Origin: an uncultured Muribaculaceae bacterium
Lineage (GTDB): Bacteria > Bacteroidota > Bacteroidia > Bacteroidales > Muribaculaceae
Reading direction: 5' to 3'
DNA: 64,000 bases
NCBI GenBank assembly: GCA_910579185.1
Contig: CAJTTG010000010.1
Span: 1-64,000 of the forward strand
Of the stretch, positions 25,701-32,275 are shown piece after piece (positions within the stretch are counted from its first letter, which is position 1; each line of letters starts with the position of its first letter). Below the pieces are notes generated by a model. That model made no database searches. It was given only the letters and a program-made list of their open reading frames with translations, and was not told the DNA's origin. Both the position numbers and the translations under genes were made by a program.

Positions 25701-25923
25701 TTTTGATCACTTCCTCTACAAAATAGGGCGTTATCGGCAGGAAATAAACCTTGTCCGCAACGCCCTCTGAGGTTTGGATAGTAGCGATGTTGGGGTTGAT
25801 TAACACGGTGGAGATACCTTCTTCACGCATTGCTTTTAGCGCTTGGGAACCCGAATAGTCAAACTCGCCGGCCTGACCGATTTTAAGGGCTCCGGATCCG
25901 AGCAGCAGAACCTTCTTATACAT
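22720..25923 (-). CDS. carB: Carbamoyl-phosphate synthase large subunit
   Basis: A 1067-residue CarB that makes carbamoyl phosphate from bicarbonate, ATP and ammonia delivered by CarA, for pyrimidines and arginine. Two homologous ATP-grasp halves are evident: an opening KVLLLGSGALKIGQAGEFDYSG, first ATP site with GGLGSGICN and ENFDPLGIHTGESIVVAP, and in the second half NIVVLGSGAYRIGSSVEFDW, VLIRPSYVLSGAAMNV and EHVEFAGVHSGDATLVFP. The last 130 residues form the MGS-like allosteric domain. Length is standard. No carA lies in the window, which is unusual since carA is often adjacent. The upstream region is duplicated further right at 26765-27028. Confidence 0.98.
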   Translation of the reverse strand: MYKKVLLLGSGALKIGQAGEFDYSGSQALKAMREEGISTVLINPNIATIQTSEGVADKVYFLPITPYFVEEVIKKERPDGILLAFGGQTALNCGTELYLNGTLERYGVKVLGTSVEAIMITEDRDLFVKKLNEIEAKTPVSQAVENIDDAIEVAHRIGYPVMVRSAYALGGLGSGICNNDEEFRRHCESALTYSQQILVEESLKGWKEIEFEVIRDANDHCFTVVPMENFDPLGIHTGESIVVAPIVSLSKEQISMLEDIARRVVRHIGIVGECNIQYAFNAETNDYRIIEINARLSRSSALASKASGYPLAFVAAKLALGYTLDQIGEMNTPNSAYVAPSVDYMIVKIPRWDLTKFSGVDREIGSSMKSVGEIMSIGKSFEEIIQKGLRMIGQGMHGFVGNNDIKFDNLDDALANPTDLRIFAIAKALEDGYTIDRIVELTKIDRWFIERLDNIVKYAARLAEFKNIDELDRETLAEAKRLGFSDFQIARLVENPTGNMEQDVLRVRDRRKSLDVLPKVRRINTVASEYPELTNYLYVTYGADEHAIPYDLNSGNNIVVLGSGAYRIGSSVEFDWCSVNAANTCRKLGYRSIMINYNPETVSTDYDMCDRLYFDELSFERVMDIIDLETPRGVIVSVGGQIPNNLAMKLYRRHVPVLGTSPVSIDRAENRHKFSAMLDQLGIDQPRWKELTTEADIDQFVHEVGFPVLIRPSYVLSGAAMNVCYDYDQMHRFLGQAAKVSKEFPVVVSEFLQNAKEIEFDAVARNGKIIEYAISEHVEFAGVHSGDATLVFPAQKIYMATARRIKRISARIAKELNISGPFNIQYLAKDNDVKVIECNLRASRSFPFVSKVLKKNFIETATRIMLGDQIEPIDTSTFDIDYVGVKASQFSFARLHKADPVLGVDMSSTGEVGCLGRDFEEALLNAMISVGHHVPKGAVLVSSGDVRGKVDMLEACRMLNDGGYKIYATEGTARFLNDNDVEATAVSWPDEEGSGVLDLITNHEVDLVINIPKNHTKRELTNGYRIRRWTIDHNIPLLTNARLAVAYVKAFLSKPVDHISITPWQEY

Positions 25924-25954
25924 TGCAGTTTTGTGTTTGGAGTGTTTGTTTGTG

Positions 25955-25962
25955 CAAAGTTA
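25955..25962 (-). promoter_or_regulatory. -7 promoter element of carB
   Basis: TAACTTTG on the minus strand is a perfect TAnnTTTG match, 31 bp before the carB start codon. No convincing -33 TTTG was found. In the duplicated copy the same box reads TAACCTTG. Confidence 0.5.
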
Positions 25963-26022
25963 CGAATTATTCTCCAATATTTTGTGCTTTTCTGCGCTTT
26001 CGCTGTCCGACGGATCCACAAA

Positions 26023-26061
26023 CAAAACGAGGGGTCGTTGTCACAACGTCTCCTCGCTTAG
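26023..26061 (-). terminator. Terminator-like hairpin upstream of carB
   Basis: On the minus strand CGAGGAGACGTTG, a three-base loop and CAACGACCCCTCG form a 13-position stem with two mismatches, followed by TTTTGTTTG. It lies upstream of the carB -7 box, so it may shield carB from readthrough or act as an attenuator if a promoter lies further right. An identical copy is in the second repeat. Confidence 0.45.
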
Positions 26062-26224
26062 ATAATAAACCAATCATTATCACATTTCTTGCAATGGAAA
26101 AAGTAATTTTGCTTTTCTGACATTAAAACATCTCCATATTCCGTATGGTTCAGATATATGGCAATTTTAACATATTTTAAATATGTGTGCTTGAAAATGA
26201 CGGTTGAACGTGCCACACTCTTTG

Positions 26225-26232
26225 TATTTTTG
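26225..26232 (+). promoter_or_regulatory. -7 promoter element of the first GNAT gene
   Basis: TATTTTTG fits TAnnTTTG, with a weak -33 GTTG at 26203-26206 (18-bp spacer). It is 27 bp upstream of the ATG at 26260 and lies just outside the duplicated 264 bp. Confidence 0.5.
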
Positions 26233-26259
26233 CAAATGAACTAATTAAAATGTACCACT

Positions 26260-26697
26260 ATGGATCAATTGCCCCAGATAATCTTATGTCAGGAATGTCA
26301 CTATCAGCAACTGCGTGATATCTGGGAGCGTTCTGTGCGTGCAACTCACTCCTTCCTGTCCGAGGAAGACATTATTCAGATCGGATCTGCCTTGATACCT
26401 GACTATTTTCCGCAGGTGAAGCTTTATGGCGTTATGTTTGAGGGCGATATAGCAGGATTTATCGGTTTAGCTGCCGGCAAGGTGGAAATGCTGTTTATTG
26501 ACTCCTGCCACCGGGGCAAAGGCCTCGGCTCGCGCTTGCTCCGGCATGCGCTCCGGCTTGGTGCCGTGGCCGTTGATGTGAACGAACAGAACCCACAGGC
26601 TCTGGGATTCTACATTTCTAACGGATTTCATATCGATGGCCGCGACGAATGCGATGCTGCCGGGCGACCTTTCCCCATTCTTCATCTCTCCCTTTAA
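26260..26697 (+). CDS. GNAT-family N-acetyltransferase (between the repeats)
   Basis: A 145-residue GNAT acetyltransferase. The acetyl-CoA motif A appears as VEMLFIDSCHRGKGLGSRLLRHAL (Q/RxxGxG/A as RGKGLG) at about residues 77-100, followed by AVAVDVNEQNPQALGFYISNGF, the usual strand 5 and helix 4 of the fold. The sequence resembles the YjaB-like group of small GNATs, whose substrates are mostly unknown; substrate cannot be read here. It is bracketed by the two copies of the carB upstream repeat, so homologous recombination between them would remove it. Unlike the second GNAT gene at 27111, with which it shares only the fold. Confidence 0.85.
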   Translation: MDQLPQIILCQECHYQQLRDIWERSVRATHSFLSEEDIIQIGSALIPDYFPQVKLYGVMFEGDIAGFIGLAAGKVEMLFIDSCHRGKGLGSRLLRHALRLGAVAVDVNEQNPQALGFYISNGFHIDGRDECDAAGRPFPILHLSL

Positions 26698-26724
26698 TCC
26701 CATCCCGTAATTAATAATAATGTT

Positions 26725-26764
26725 CAGACCGCCGAGAGCGTATGCGGAGCGGACCATGACGGGG
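26725..26764. pseudogene. carB: 40-bp fragment of carB fused to the second upstream repeat
   Basis: Bases 26725-26764 are identical to 25408-25447, inside carB, in the same orientation. The next base starts the copy of the carB start codon and upstream region. The copy therefore equals the carB 5' region with 473 bp (25448-25920) removed, a clear relic of a larger carB duplication. Confidence 0.92.
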
Positions 26765-27028
26765 CATTGCAGTCTTGTGTTTGGAGTGTTTGTTTGTGCA
26801 AGGTTACGAATTATTCTCCAATATTTTGTGCTTTTCTGCGCTTTCGCTGTCCAACGGATCCACAAACAAAACGAGGGGTCGTTGTCACAACGTCTCCTCG
26901 CTTAGATAATAAACCAATCATTATCACATTTCTTGCAATGGAAAAAGTAATTTTGCTTTTCTGACATTAAAACATCTCCATATTCCGGATGGTTCAGATA
27001 TATGGCAATTTTAACATATTTTAAATAT
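26765..27028. repeat. 264-bp direct repeat, copy B
   Basis: This is aligned without gaps to 25921-26184 (offset 844) with four substitutions. It carries a decayed carB promoter box (CAAGGTTA at 26799-26806 on plus) and the same hairpin. The stretch 26698-27110 holds this copy, the carB fragment and the promoter of the second GNAT gene, and no other gene. Confidence 0.95.
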
Positions 27029-27043
27029 TGCTCTCGTCTCAAC

Positions 27044-27074
27044 TTTACTTTCATCTCGTTTTTTTATACTTTTG
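27044..27074 (+). promoter_or_regulatory. Promoter of the second GNAT gene
   Basis: TTTA at 27044-27047 (one mismatch to -33 TTTG), a 19-bp spacer and TACTTTTG at 27067-27074. The ATG follows at 27111. It lies immediately right of repeat copy B. Confidence 0.6.
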
Positions 27075-27110
27075 TATGTGGTCGTTATTCATAGTAACAC
27101 AGAACAGACA

Positions 27111-27590
27111 ATGGAAATAAGGGAATATCGAAAGTCCGATCTGAGAGCCATCCTCGGATTATTTGTAGATACAGTGCGTAAAATCAATCTCCGCGACTAC
27201 ACACAGAGCCAGATAGAGGCTTGGGTATCCGGAGCGCTTAACGTGGATGCTTGGGATAGATCACTTTCGGAGCACTATTCATTGGTCGCATGCGATTGCG
27301 ATATGATTATAGGATTCGGCGATATAGATAAGACCGGCTATCTCGACAGGCTATATGTTCATCCCGATTATCAGGGACAAGGTATTGCGTCCGTCTTGTG
27401 CGACAGATTGGAGTCCTTTGTCGGGGGTTCAGTTATAACCGTCCATGCTTCGATCACAGCCCGGCCTTTCTTTGAGAAGCGCGGCTATGAGGTTGTCAGA
27501 GAGCAAACAGTTATCCGTCAAGGTGTCCCACTTATCAACTTCCTGATGAAACGCTCGCCCGTAGTCACATCCGGTGTTAACCATGGATAA
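27111..27590 (+). CDS. GNAT-family N-acetyltransferase (second)
   Basis: A 159-residue GNAT protein. It opens MEIREYRKSDLRAILGLFVDTV, has the motif A region LDRLYVHPDYQGQGIASVLCDRLE (acetyl-CoA loop QGQGIA) at about residues 80-105, and FFEKRGYEVVREQTV with VPLINFLMKR near the end, typical of the PhnO/YafP-like group of small GNATs. Substrate unknown. The ATG at 27111 is favoured over an upstream ATG at 27072, which overlaps the promoter. It converges on groEL, with a shared terminator between. Confidence 0.88.
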   Translation: MEIREYRKSDLRAILGLFVDTVRKINLRDYTQSQIEAWVSGALNVDAWDRSLSEHYSLVACDCDMIIGFGDIDKTGYLDRLYVHPDYQGQGIASVLCDRLESFVGGSVITVHASITARPFFEKRGYEVVREQTVIRQGVPLINFLMKRSPVVTSGVNHG

Positions 27591-27628
27591 GTGACCGATA
27601 TTCACCTTCAGTAGCAATATATTAAACG

Positions 27629-27668
27629 CAGACAGGCGCGGCCCTCATTCGGGAACCGCGCCTGTCTG
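27629..27668. terminator. Bidirectional terminator between GNAT2 and groEL
   Basis: A perfect 13-bp GC-rich stem: CAGACAGGCGCGG (27629-27641) with CCGCGCCTGTCTG (27656-27668), flanked by AAA on the left and TTTGG on the right. It serves both convergent genes. Confidence 0.85.
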
Positions 27669-27688
27669 TTTGGTGTTATTCGGGATTA

Positions 27689-29326
27689 TTACATCATGCC
27701 ACCCATGCCGCCCATGCCGGGGGCTGCCATGGCAGGTGCCGGATTCTCTTCTTTCTTATCGGCGATGACACATTCGGTGGTCAGGAACATGCCGGCGATA
27801 GAAGCCGCGTTCTCAAGAGCCACACGGGTCACTTTGGCCGGGTCGATAACGCCGGCGGCCAGCAGGTTCTCGTAGCGGTCGCTGCGAGCGTTGTAGCCGA
27901 AGTCGCCGGTGCCTTCTTTCACCTTCTGTACAACTACTGCGCCTTCAACGCCTGCGTTTGCAACGATCTGGCGCAATGGCTCTTCGATGGCGCGTTTCAC
28001 GATGAGGATACCTGTGGTCTCGTCGTCATTGTCACCCTTGATGCCTTCGAGTTTCTCAACGCAACGGATGTAGGCCACACCGCCACCGGGAACGATACCC
28101 TCGGCGATTGCCGCACGGGTTGCAGAAAGGGCGTCGTCAACGCGGTCTTTCTTCTCCTTCATCTCTACTTCTGAGGGTGCGCCGACATGCAGAACGGCAA
28201 CGCCGCCGGCAAGTTTGGCCAGACGTTCCTGAAGTTTCTCGCGGTCGTAGTCGCTTGTGGTCTGTTCGATCTGTGCCTTGATCTGAGCCACGCGTGCTGC
28301 GATGGCTTCTTTCGAACCTGCACCGTCAATGATGGTGGTGTTCTCTTTATTGACCTCGATCTTGTTGGCGCGGCCGAGCATGTCGACGGTCGCCGATTCG
28401 AGCTTCATGCCTTTTTCTTCCGACACTACAACACCGCCGGTCAGGATGGCGATATCTTCAAGCATCTCTTTGCGGCGGTCGCCGAAGCCGGGAGCCTTGA
28501 CGGCGCAGATCTTCAGAGAACCACGCAGACGGTTCACAACGAGTGTTGCCAGTGCTTCCTGATCAACATCCTCGGCGACGATCAGCAGCGGACGTCCGCT
28601 CTGTGCGCTTGCTTCGAGAATCGGAAGCAGATCCTTGAGGTTGGAAATCTTTTTGTCGTAGATCAGGATGTAGGGCGATTCATACTCGCACTCCATCTTC
28701 TCTGTATTGGTCACGAAATAGGGAGAGATATAGCCGCGGTCGAACTGCATGCCTTCAACGGTGTCGACGGTGGTCTCGGTGCCCTTGGCCTCGTCGACGG
28801 TGATGACACCCTCTTTCTTTACGGTCTTCATCGCTTCGGCGATCAGTCGGCCGATAGCCTCGTCGTTGTTGGCTGAGATACGTGCCACATCCTCAATTTT
28901 CTTGAAGTCGTCGCCTACTTCCTCGGCCATCTCCTTGATGTTGGCAACCACGATGCCTACAGCCTTGTCGATACCGCGTTTGATGTCCATCGGATTGGCA
29001 CCGGCGGCAACGTTTTTCAGACCAACGTTGATGATGGCCTGTGCGAGTACGGTCGCTGTAGTTGTGCCGTCACCAGCGTCATCGCCGGTCTTGGAGGCAA
29101 CCTCCTTGACGAGCTGTGCGCCCATGTTCTGGAACGGATCTTCAAGCTCTACCTCGCGAGCCACGCTGACACCGTCCTTGGTGATATGGGGTGCGCCGAA
29201 CTTCTTGTCGATGATCACATTGCGGCCTTTCGGACCGAGAGTCACTTTCACGGCATCGGCCAATGCGTCGACACCTTTTTTAAGCTCTTCGCGAGCCTTG
29301 ATTTCAAATTTTATCTCTTTTGCCAT
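27689..29326 (-). CDS. groEL: Chaperonin GroEL
   Basis: A 545-residue GroEL that refolds proteins inside a double heptameric ring capped by GroES. Seen: LGPKGRNVIIDKKFGAPHITKDGVS near the N-terminus, the nucleotide-binding GDGTTTATVLAQ, apical-domain KAPGFGDRRKEMLEDIA, VAVLHVGAPSEVEMKEKKDRVDDAL and the flexible tail ending GMGGMGGMM. Length and all landmarks are normal. It is 36 bp downstream of groES on the same strand. Confidence 0.99.
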   Translation of the reverse strand: MAKEIKFEIKAREELKKGVDALADAVKVTLGPKGRNVIIDKKFGAPHITKDGVSVAREVELEDPFQNMGAQLVKEVASKTGDDAGDGTTTATVLAQAIINVGLKNVAAGANPMDIKRGIDKAVGIVVANIKEMAEEVGDDFKKIEDVARISANNDEAIGRLIAEAMKTVKKEGVITVDEAKGTETTVDTVEGMQFDRGYISPYFVTNTEKMECEYESPYILIYDKKISNLKDLLPILEASAQSGRPLLIVAEDVDQEALATLVVNRLRGSLKICAVKAPGFGDRRKEMLEDIAILTGGVVVSEEKGMKLESATVDMLGRANKIEVNKENTTIIDGAGSKEAIAARVAQIKAQIEQTTSDYDREKLQERLAKLAGGVAVLHVGAPSEVEMKEKKDRVDDALSATRAAIAEGIVPGGGVAYIRCVEKLEGIKGDNDDETTGILIVKRAIEEPLRQIVANAGVEGAVVVQKVKEGTGDFGYNARSDRYENLLAAGVIDPAKVTRVALENAASIAGMFLTTECVIADKKEENPAPAMAAPGMGGMGGMM

Positions 29327-29362
29327 GATGGTAATTTTTTTAGTTTTGGTTATGAATCAGTA

Positions 29363-29638
29363 TCATTCGCAGACAACGGCGAGAACGTCGCTCTGGCGCA
29401 TGATGATATATTTTTCTCCGGCGTATTCGATCTCTGTTCCGGCATATTTGCCATAGATCACGGTGTCGCCTTCCTTGAGCACCATTTCTTCATCCTTGGT
29501 GCCGTTGCCGGTGGCCATCACTTTGCCTTTCAGGGGCTTTTCTTTGGCGGAATCGGGGATGATGATGCCGCTGACGGTCACTTCTTCAGCCGGGGAGGGC
29601 AGAATCACTACTCTGTCTGCTAATGGTTTGATGTTCAT
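29363..29638 (-). CDS. groES: Co-chaperonin GroES
   Basis: A 91-residue GroES. Key segments: NIKPLADRVVILPSPAEEVT at the N-terminus, the mobile loop SGIIIPDSAKEKPLKGKV that contacts GroEL, then VVATGNG-type turn (MATGNGTKDEE) and VIYGKYAGTEIEYAGEKYIIMRQSDVLAV. It forms an operon with groEL. No Bacteroidetes -7 box is visible just upstream; instead there is a palindrome at 29706-29740, described separately. Confidence 0.99.
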   Translation of the reverse strand: MNIKPLADRVVILPSPAEEVTVSGIIIPDSAKEKPLKGKVMATGNGTKDEEMVLKEGDTVIYGKYAGTEIEYAGEKYIIMRQSDVLAVVCE

Positions 29639-29705
29639 GATTGATATGTTTTTTGTGTTATGAGTTTTATTGTTCTGTCGGTTTTATCTGCATAATCCGT
29701 GCCAG

Positions 29706-29740
29706 ATGCCAATCCTGTCAGTCCGACTGACAAAATGGCA
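29706..29740. promoter_or_regulatory. Palindromic candidate operator upstream of groES
   Basis: TGTCAGT (29716-29722), CCG, ACTGACA (29726-29732) is a perfect inverted repeat, with an outer pair TGCCA and TGGCA around it. It is about 80-100 bp before groES. It is not CIRCE (no TTAGCACTC arms). With no normal -7 box for this operon, it may mark a stress-specific control site. Confidence 0.45.
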
Positions 29741-29775
29741 ATGTCGGCAATGTCGGCATGGCTGCATGGCTGCAT
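29740..29775. repeat. Short tandem repeats upstream of groES
   Basis: Two copies of AATGTCGGC (29740-29757) are followed by two copies of ATGGCTGC (29758-29773). They lie next to the palindrome. Function unknown. Confidence 0.6.
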
Positions 29776-29837
29776 GCTCGCCGGTAGATATAACGCCGGA
29801 GAGAAGTGAAAGTTGCATCTGGTAGGGAATGTGGCGG

Positions 29838-30551
29838 TCAGCCGAGCGATTGCTCGATTATGTCGTGGGTGGTGGTGATCAGCTCGGCCATGTCATGCCC
29901 CTCATTGCCGGGGTGGATAGGCTCGTGGATCGTCAGATGGATATGCCCCCAGTGTGGCAGTTTCTTGAACCGGGGCATGACACTGAACGCGCCGTCGATA
30001 GTGATGGGGACAACGGGCAGATTGAACTCCTGGGCAAGCATGAACGCGCCGCGTTTGAACTGGCGCATCTTTCCGTCCCATGATCGCGCACCTTCCGGAA
30101 AGACCACGAGCGACAGGCCGCCCGACAGCAGTTTTTCCGCACGGTTCATCGTGTGGCGCAGCGCTCCCGGCGATGATTTGTCGACATATACCTGACGGGA
30201 CACCTCGCATGTGTAGCCAACCAAGGGTATTTTTCTCAGCTGTGACTTCATCATCCATCGGAAATTATGACCCAGATAGCCGTATATGCTGAAGATATCG
30301 TAGGCTCCCTGATGGTTCGCCACGAAAACATAACTTGTGTCCTTTGAGATGTTTTCGCGGCCACTGACTGTGACTTTTACGAGTGTAAGCCAGCAGAATA
30401 CCTTGCCCCAGATGTGAGCCGGCCAGTAGCCCCACCGGCGGCCGCCGCCCAGTGCGCAACCGGCGAGAGTGGTCAATGCGGCCAGGACTGTGGCCACCAG
30501 CATCAGTGGCAGCATCACCACGATCTGATATATGCGATACAATACGATCAT
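29838..30551 (-). CDS. plsC: 1-acyl-sn-glycerol-3-phosphate acyltransferase (PlsC family)
   Basis: A 237-residue membrane acyltransferase that adds the second fatty acid to lysophosphatidic acid in phospholipid synthesis. Two hydrophobic N-terminal helices (about 5-45), then the catalytic VFVANHQGAYDIFSI (NHxxxxD, written HQGAYD after N), the substrate-binding VFPEGARSWDGKM, and VPITIDGAF. Length is normal. The -7 box lies only four bases before the ATG, so the transcript may be almost leaderless. Divergent from guaB, with about 117 bp between the starts. Confidence 0.9.
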   Translation of the reverse strand: MIVLYRIYQIVVMLPLMLVATVLAALTTLAGCALGGGRRWGYWPAHIWGKVFCWLTLVKVTVSGRENISKDTSYVFVANHQGAYDIFSIYGYLGHNFRWMMKSQLRKIPLVGYTCEVSRQVYVDKSSPGALRHTMNRAEKLLSGGLSLVVFPEGARSWDGKMRQFKRGAFMLAQEFNLPVVPITIDGAFSVMPRFKKLPHWGHIHLTIHEPIHPGNEGHDMAELITTTHDIIEQSLG

Positions 30552-30555
30552 GCTG

Positions 30556-30563
30556 CAAAATTA
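30556..30563 (-). promoter_or_regulatory. -7 promoter element almost touching the plsC start
   Basis: TAATTTTG on the minus strand ends four bases before the ATG at 30551; GTTG about 20 bp further upstream is a fair -33. The start of transcription would fall at or next to the start codon. Confidence 0.55.
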
Positions 30564-30618
30564 ACATGACATGTCGGAAAAACCAACATCGAATGTGAAA
30601 AAATCGGAGAAAAATGAT

Positions 30619-30626
30619 TATCTTTG
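30619..30626 (+). promoter_or_regulatory. -7 promoter element of guaB
   Basis: TATCTTTG fits TAnnTTTG. TGTG at 30594-30597 is a one-mismatch -33 with a 21-bp spacer. The ATG is at 30669. Confidence 0.5.
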
Positions 30627-30668
30627 CATGCAATAATTCAACAACGTTAATCTTATCATATAAGCCGT

Positions 30669-32147
30669 ATGTCGTTTATTGCTGAAAAAGTGAAAATGGA
30701 CGGGCTGACGTTCGACGACGTCCTTCTGATCCCGGCCTATTCCGAAGTGCTACCTCGGGATGTTAAATTATCCACCAAGTTTTCGCGTAGAATCACCCTC
30801 AATGTGCCTCTTGTTTCGGCCGCTATGGACACCGTGACTGAGGCAGCGATGGCTATTGCCATTGCCCGTGAAGGCGGTATCGGTGTGATCCACAAGAATA
30901 TGAGCATTGAAGAGCAGGCGCGTCAGGTGCATGCCGTGAAGCGTGCTGAAAACGGCATGATCTATGATCCCGTGACCATCAAGCGCGGATCGACCGTGGC
31001 CGATGCCCTTGCAATCATGGAAGAGTATCATATCGGTGGAATTCCTGTTGTCGACGACGATCGCCGTCTTCTGGGTATCGTGACCAACCGCGACCTCCGT
31101 TTTGAACGCGATCTCAACCGTCAGATCGACGAGGTGATGACCTCGGAGGGACTGGTGACAACCAATCAGTCGACCGATCTTGAGGAAGCCGCCGATATTC
31201 TTCAGCGTCACAAAATCGAAAAACTTCCCGTTGTCGACTCCGATGGCCGTCTGATCGGTCTTGTGACATATAAGGACATCACCAAGGCTAAGGACAAACC
31301 CAATGCATGCAAGGACGAGCTTGGCCGTCTGCGCGTGGCAGCCGGTGTCGGAGTGACCGCCGACAGCATGCAGCGTGTCGACGCTCTTGTTGAAGCCGGT
31401 GTCGATGCGATCGTGATCGATACTGCCCATGGTCATAGCCGCGGCGTTGTCGGCGTGCTTGAAGCCGTGAAGGCAAAATATCCTCAGATCGATGTTGTTG
31501 TAGGCAATATCGCTACTGGCGATGCCGCCCGTTATCTCGTTGATCATGGCGCCGACGGCGTTAAGGTCGGAATCGGTCCGGGCTCGATCTGTACAACCCG
31601 TGTCATTGCCGGTGTGGGAGTGCCCCAGCTTTCGGCTGTCTATGATGTTGCAAAGGCATTGAAAGGCACAGGTGTGCCTCTGATCGCTGATGGTGGTATC
31701 CGTTATTCAGGCGATATAGTGAAAGCTCTTGCCGCAGGTGCCTACAGCGTTATGCTCGGTGGTATGCTTGCTGGCGTGGAGGAATCTCCCGGCGATACCA
31801 TTATATATAATGGTAGAAAATACAAGGCATATCGTGGCATGGGTTCGCTCGAGGCTATGGAGAAAGGTTCGAAAGACCGCTATTTCCAGGCCAATGAGTC
31901 GGATGTCAAGAAGCTTGTGCCGGAAGGCATCGCTGCCCGTGTGCCCTACAAAGGAAGCCTCTATGAAGTGACATACCAGATGCTCGGTGGTCTGCGTGCC
32001 GGAATGGGTTACTGCGGTGCTGCTGATATAGAGCGTCTGCATGATGCCAAGTTCACGCGCATCACCAATGCCGGTGTCGCCGAGAGCCATCCCCATGATG
32101 TGGCCATAACAAGCGAGGCTCCCAATTATAGCTCGTCCAACCGTTGA
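30669..32147 (+). CDS. guaB: Inosine-5'-monophosphate dehydrogenase
   Basis: A 492-residue IMPDH that oxidises IMP to XMP, the committed step to GMP. The catalytic barrel begins LTFDDVLLIPAYSEVLPRDV; a pair of CBS domains (about 95-215, with EYHIGGIPVVDDDRRLLGIV and KIEKLPVVDSDGRLIGLVT) is inserted; then the active-site loop GIGPGSICTTRVIAGVGVPQ with the catalytic Cys near 305, IADGGIRYSGD, and the flap region YRGMGSLEAM and SLYEVTYQMLGGLRAGMGYCG. All catalytic landmarks are present and the length is typical. Single gene with its own promoter and terminator. Confidence 0.98.
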   Translation: MSFIAEKVKMDGLTFDDVLLIPAYSEVLPRDVKLSTKFSRRITLNVPLVSAAMDTVTEAAMAIAIAREGGIGVIHKNMSIEEQARQVHAVKRAENGMIYDPVTIKRGSTVADALAIMEEYHIGGIPVVDDDRRLLGIVTNRDLRFERDLNRQIDEVMTSEGLVTTNQSTDLEEAADILQRHKIEKLPVVDSDGRLIGLVTYKDITKAKDKPNACKDELGRLRVAAGVGVTADSMQRVDALVEAGVDAIVIDTAHGHSRGVVGVLEAVKAKYPQIDVVVGNIATGDAARYLVDHGADGVKVGIGPGSICTTRVIAGVGVPQLSAVYDVAKALKGTGVPLIADGGIRYSGDIVKALAAGAYSVMLGGMLAGVEESPGDTIIYNGRKYKAYRGMGSLEAMEKGSKDRYFQANESDVKKLVPEGIAARVPYKGSLYEVTYQMLGGLRAGMGYCGAADIERLHDAKFTRITNAGVAESHPHDVAITSEAPNYSSSNR

Positions 32148-32187
32148 TTCCAGCCGGGTTTAGCCCGGATCAGATCACTCCGAATAA

Positions 32188-32245
32188 GCACGGATATGTA
32201 ATAAAACGCCATGGCGTTACGTTATATATCCGTGCGCTTTTTTTG
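32188..32245 (+). terminator. Terminator after guaB
   Basis: GCACGGATAT (32188-32197) pairs with ATATCCGTGC (32226-32235), with an inner AACGCCATGGCGTT hairpin, followed by GCTTTTTTTGC. It is 40 bp past the guaB stop. Confidence 0.85.
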
Positions 32246-32275
32246 CGCACCGATTGAATCTCTCTGATTATTGAT

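Larger units (their letters stand above)
25921..26184. repeat. 264-bp direct repeat, copy A (carB start codon and upstream region)
   Basis: This stretch recurs at 26765-27028 with no gap and four substitutions (at 25930, 25958, 26009 and 26144). It includes the carB ATG, its -7 box TAACTTTG (25955-25962 on minus), and an imperfect hairpin at about 26032-26060. The whole 336-bp carB-GNAT1 gap holds nothing else I can call apart from the GNAT1 -7 box at 26225. Confidence 0.95.

Noticed and set aside
25923..26120. A 65-codon plus-strand frame repeated almost unchanged at 26767-26964
   Set aside because: It is conserved only because the DNA duplication has four substitutions and no gaps. It overlaps carB's promoter, has Cys/Phe-rich nonsense-like content and no start context.
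26260..27590. The two GNAT genes as a recent tandem duplication
   Set aside because: The DNA between the repeats and the two proteins are unrelated beyond the GNAT fold; only the upstream region is duplicated.
29639..29838. CIRCE/HrcA operator for groES
   Set aside because: The TTAGCACTC-N9-GAGTGCTAA arms are absent; the palindrome present has a different sequence.
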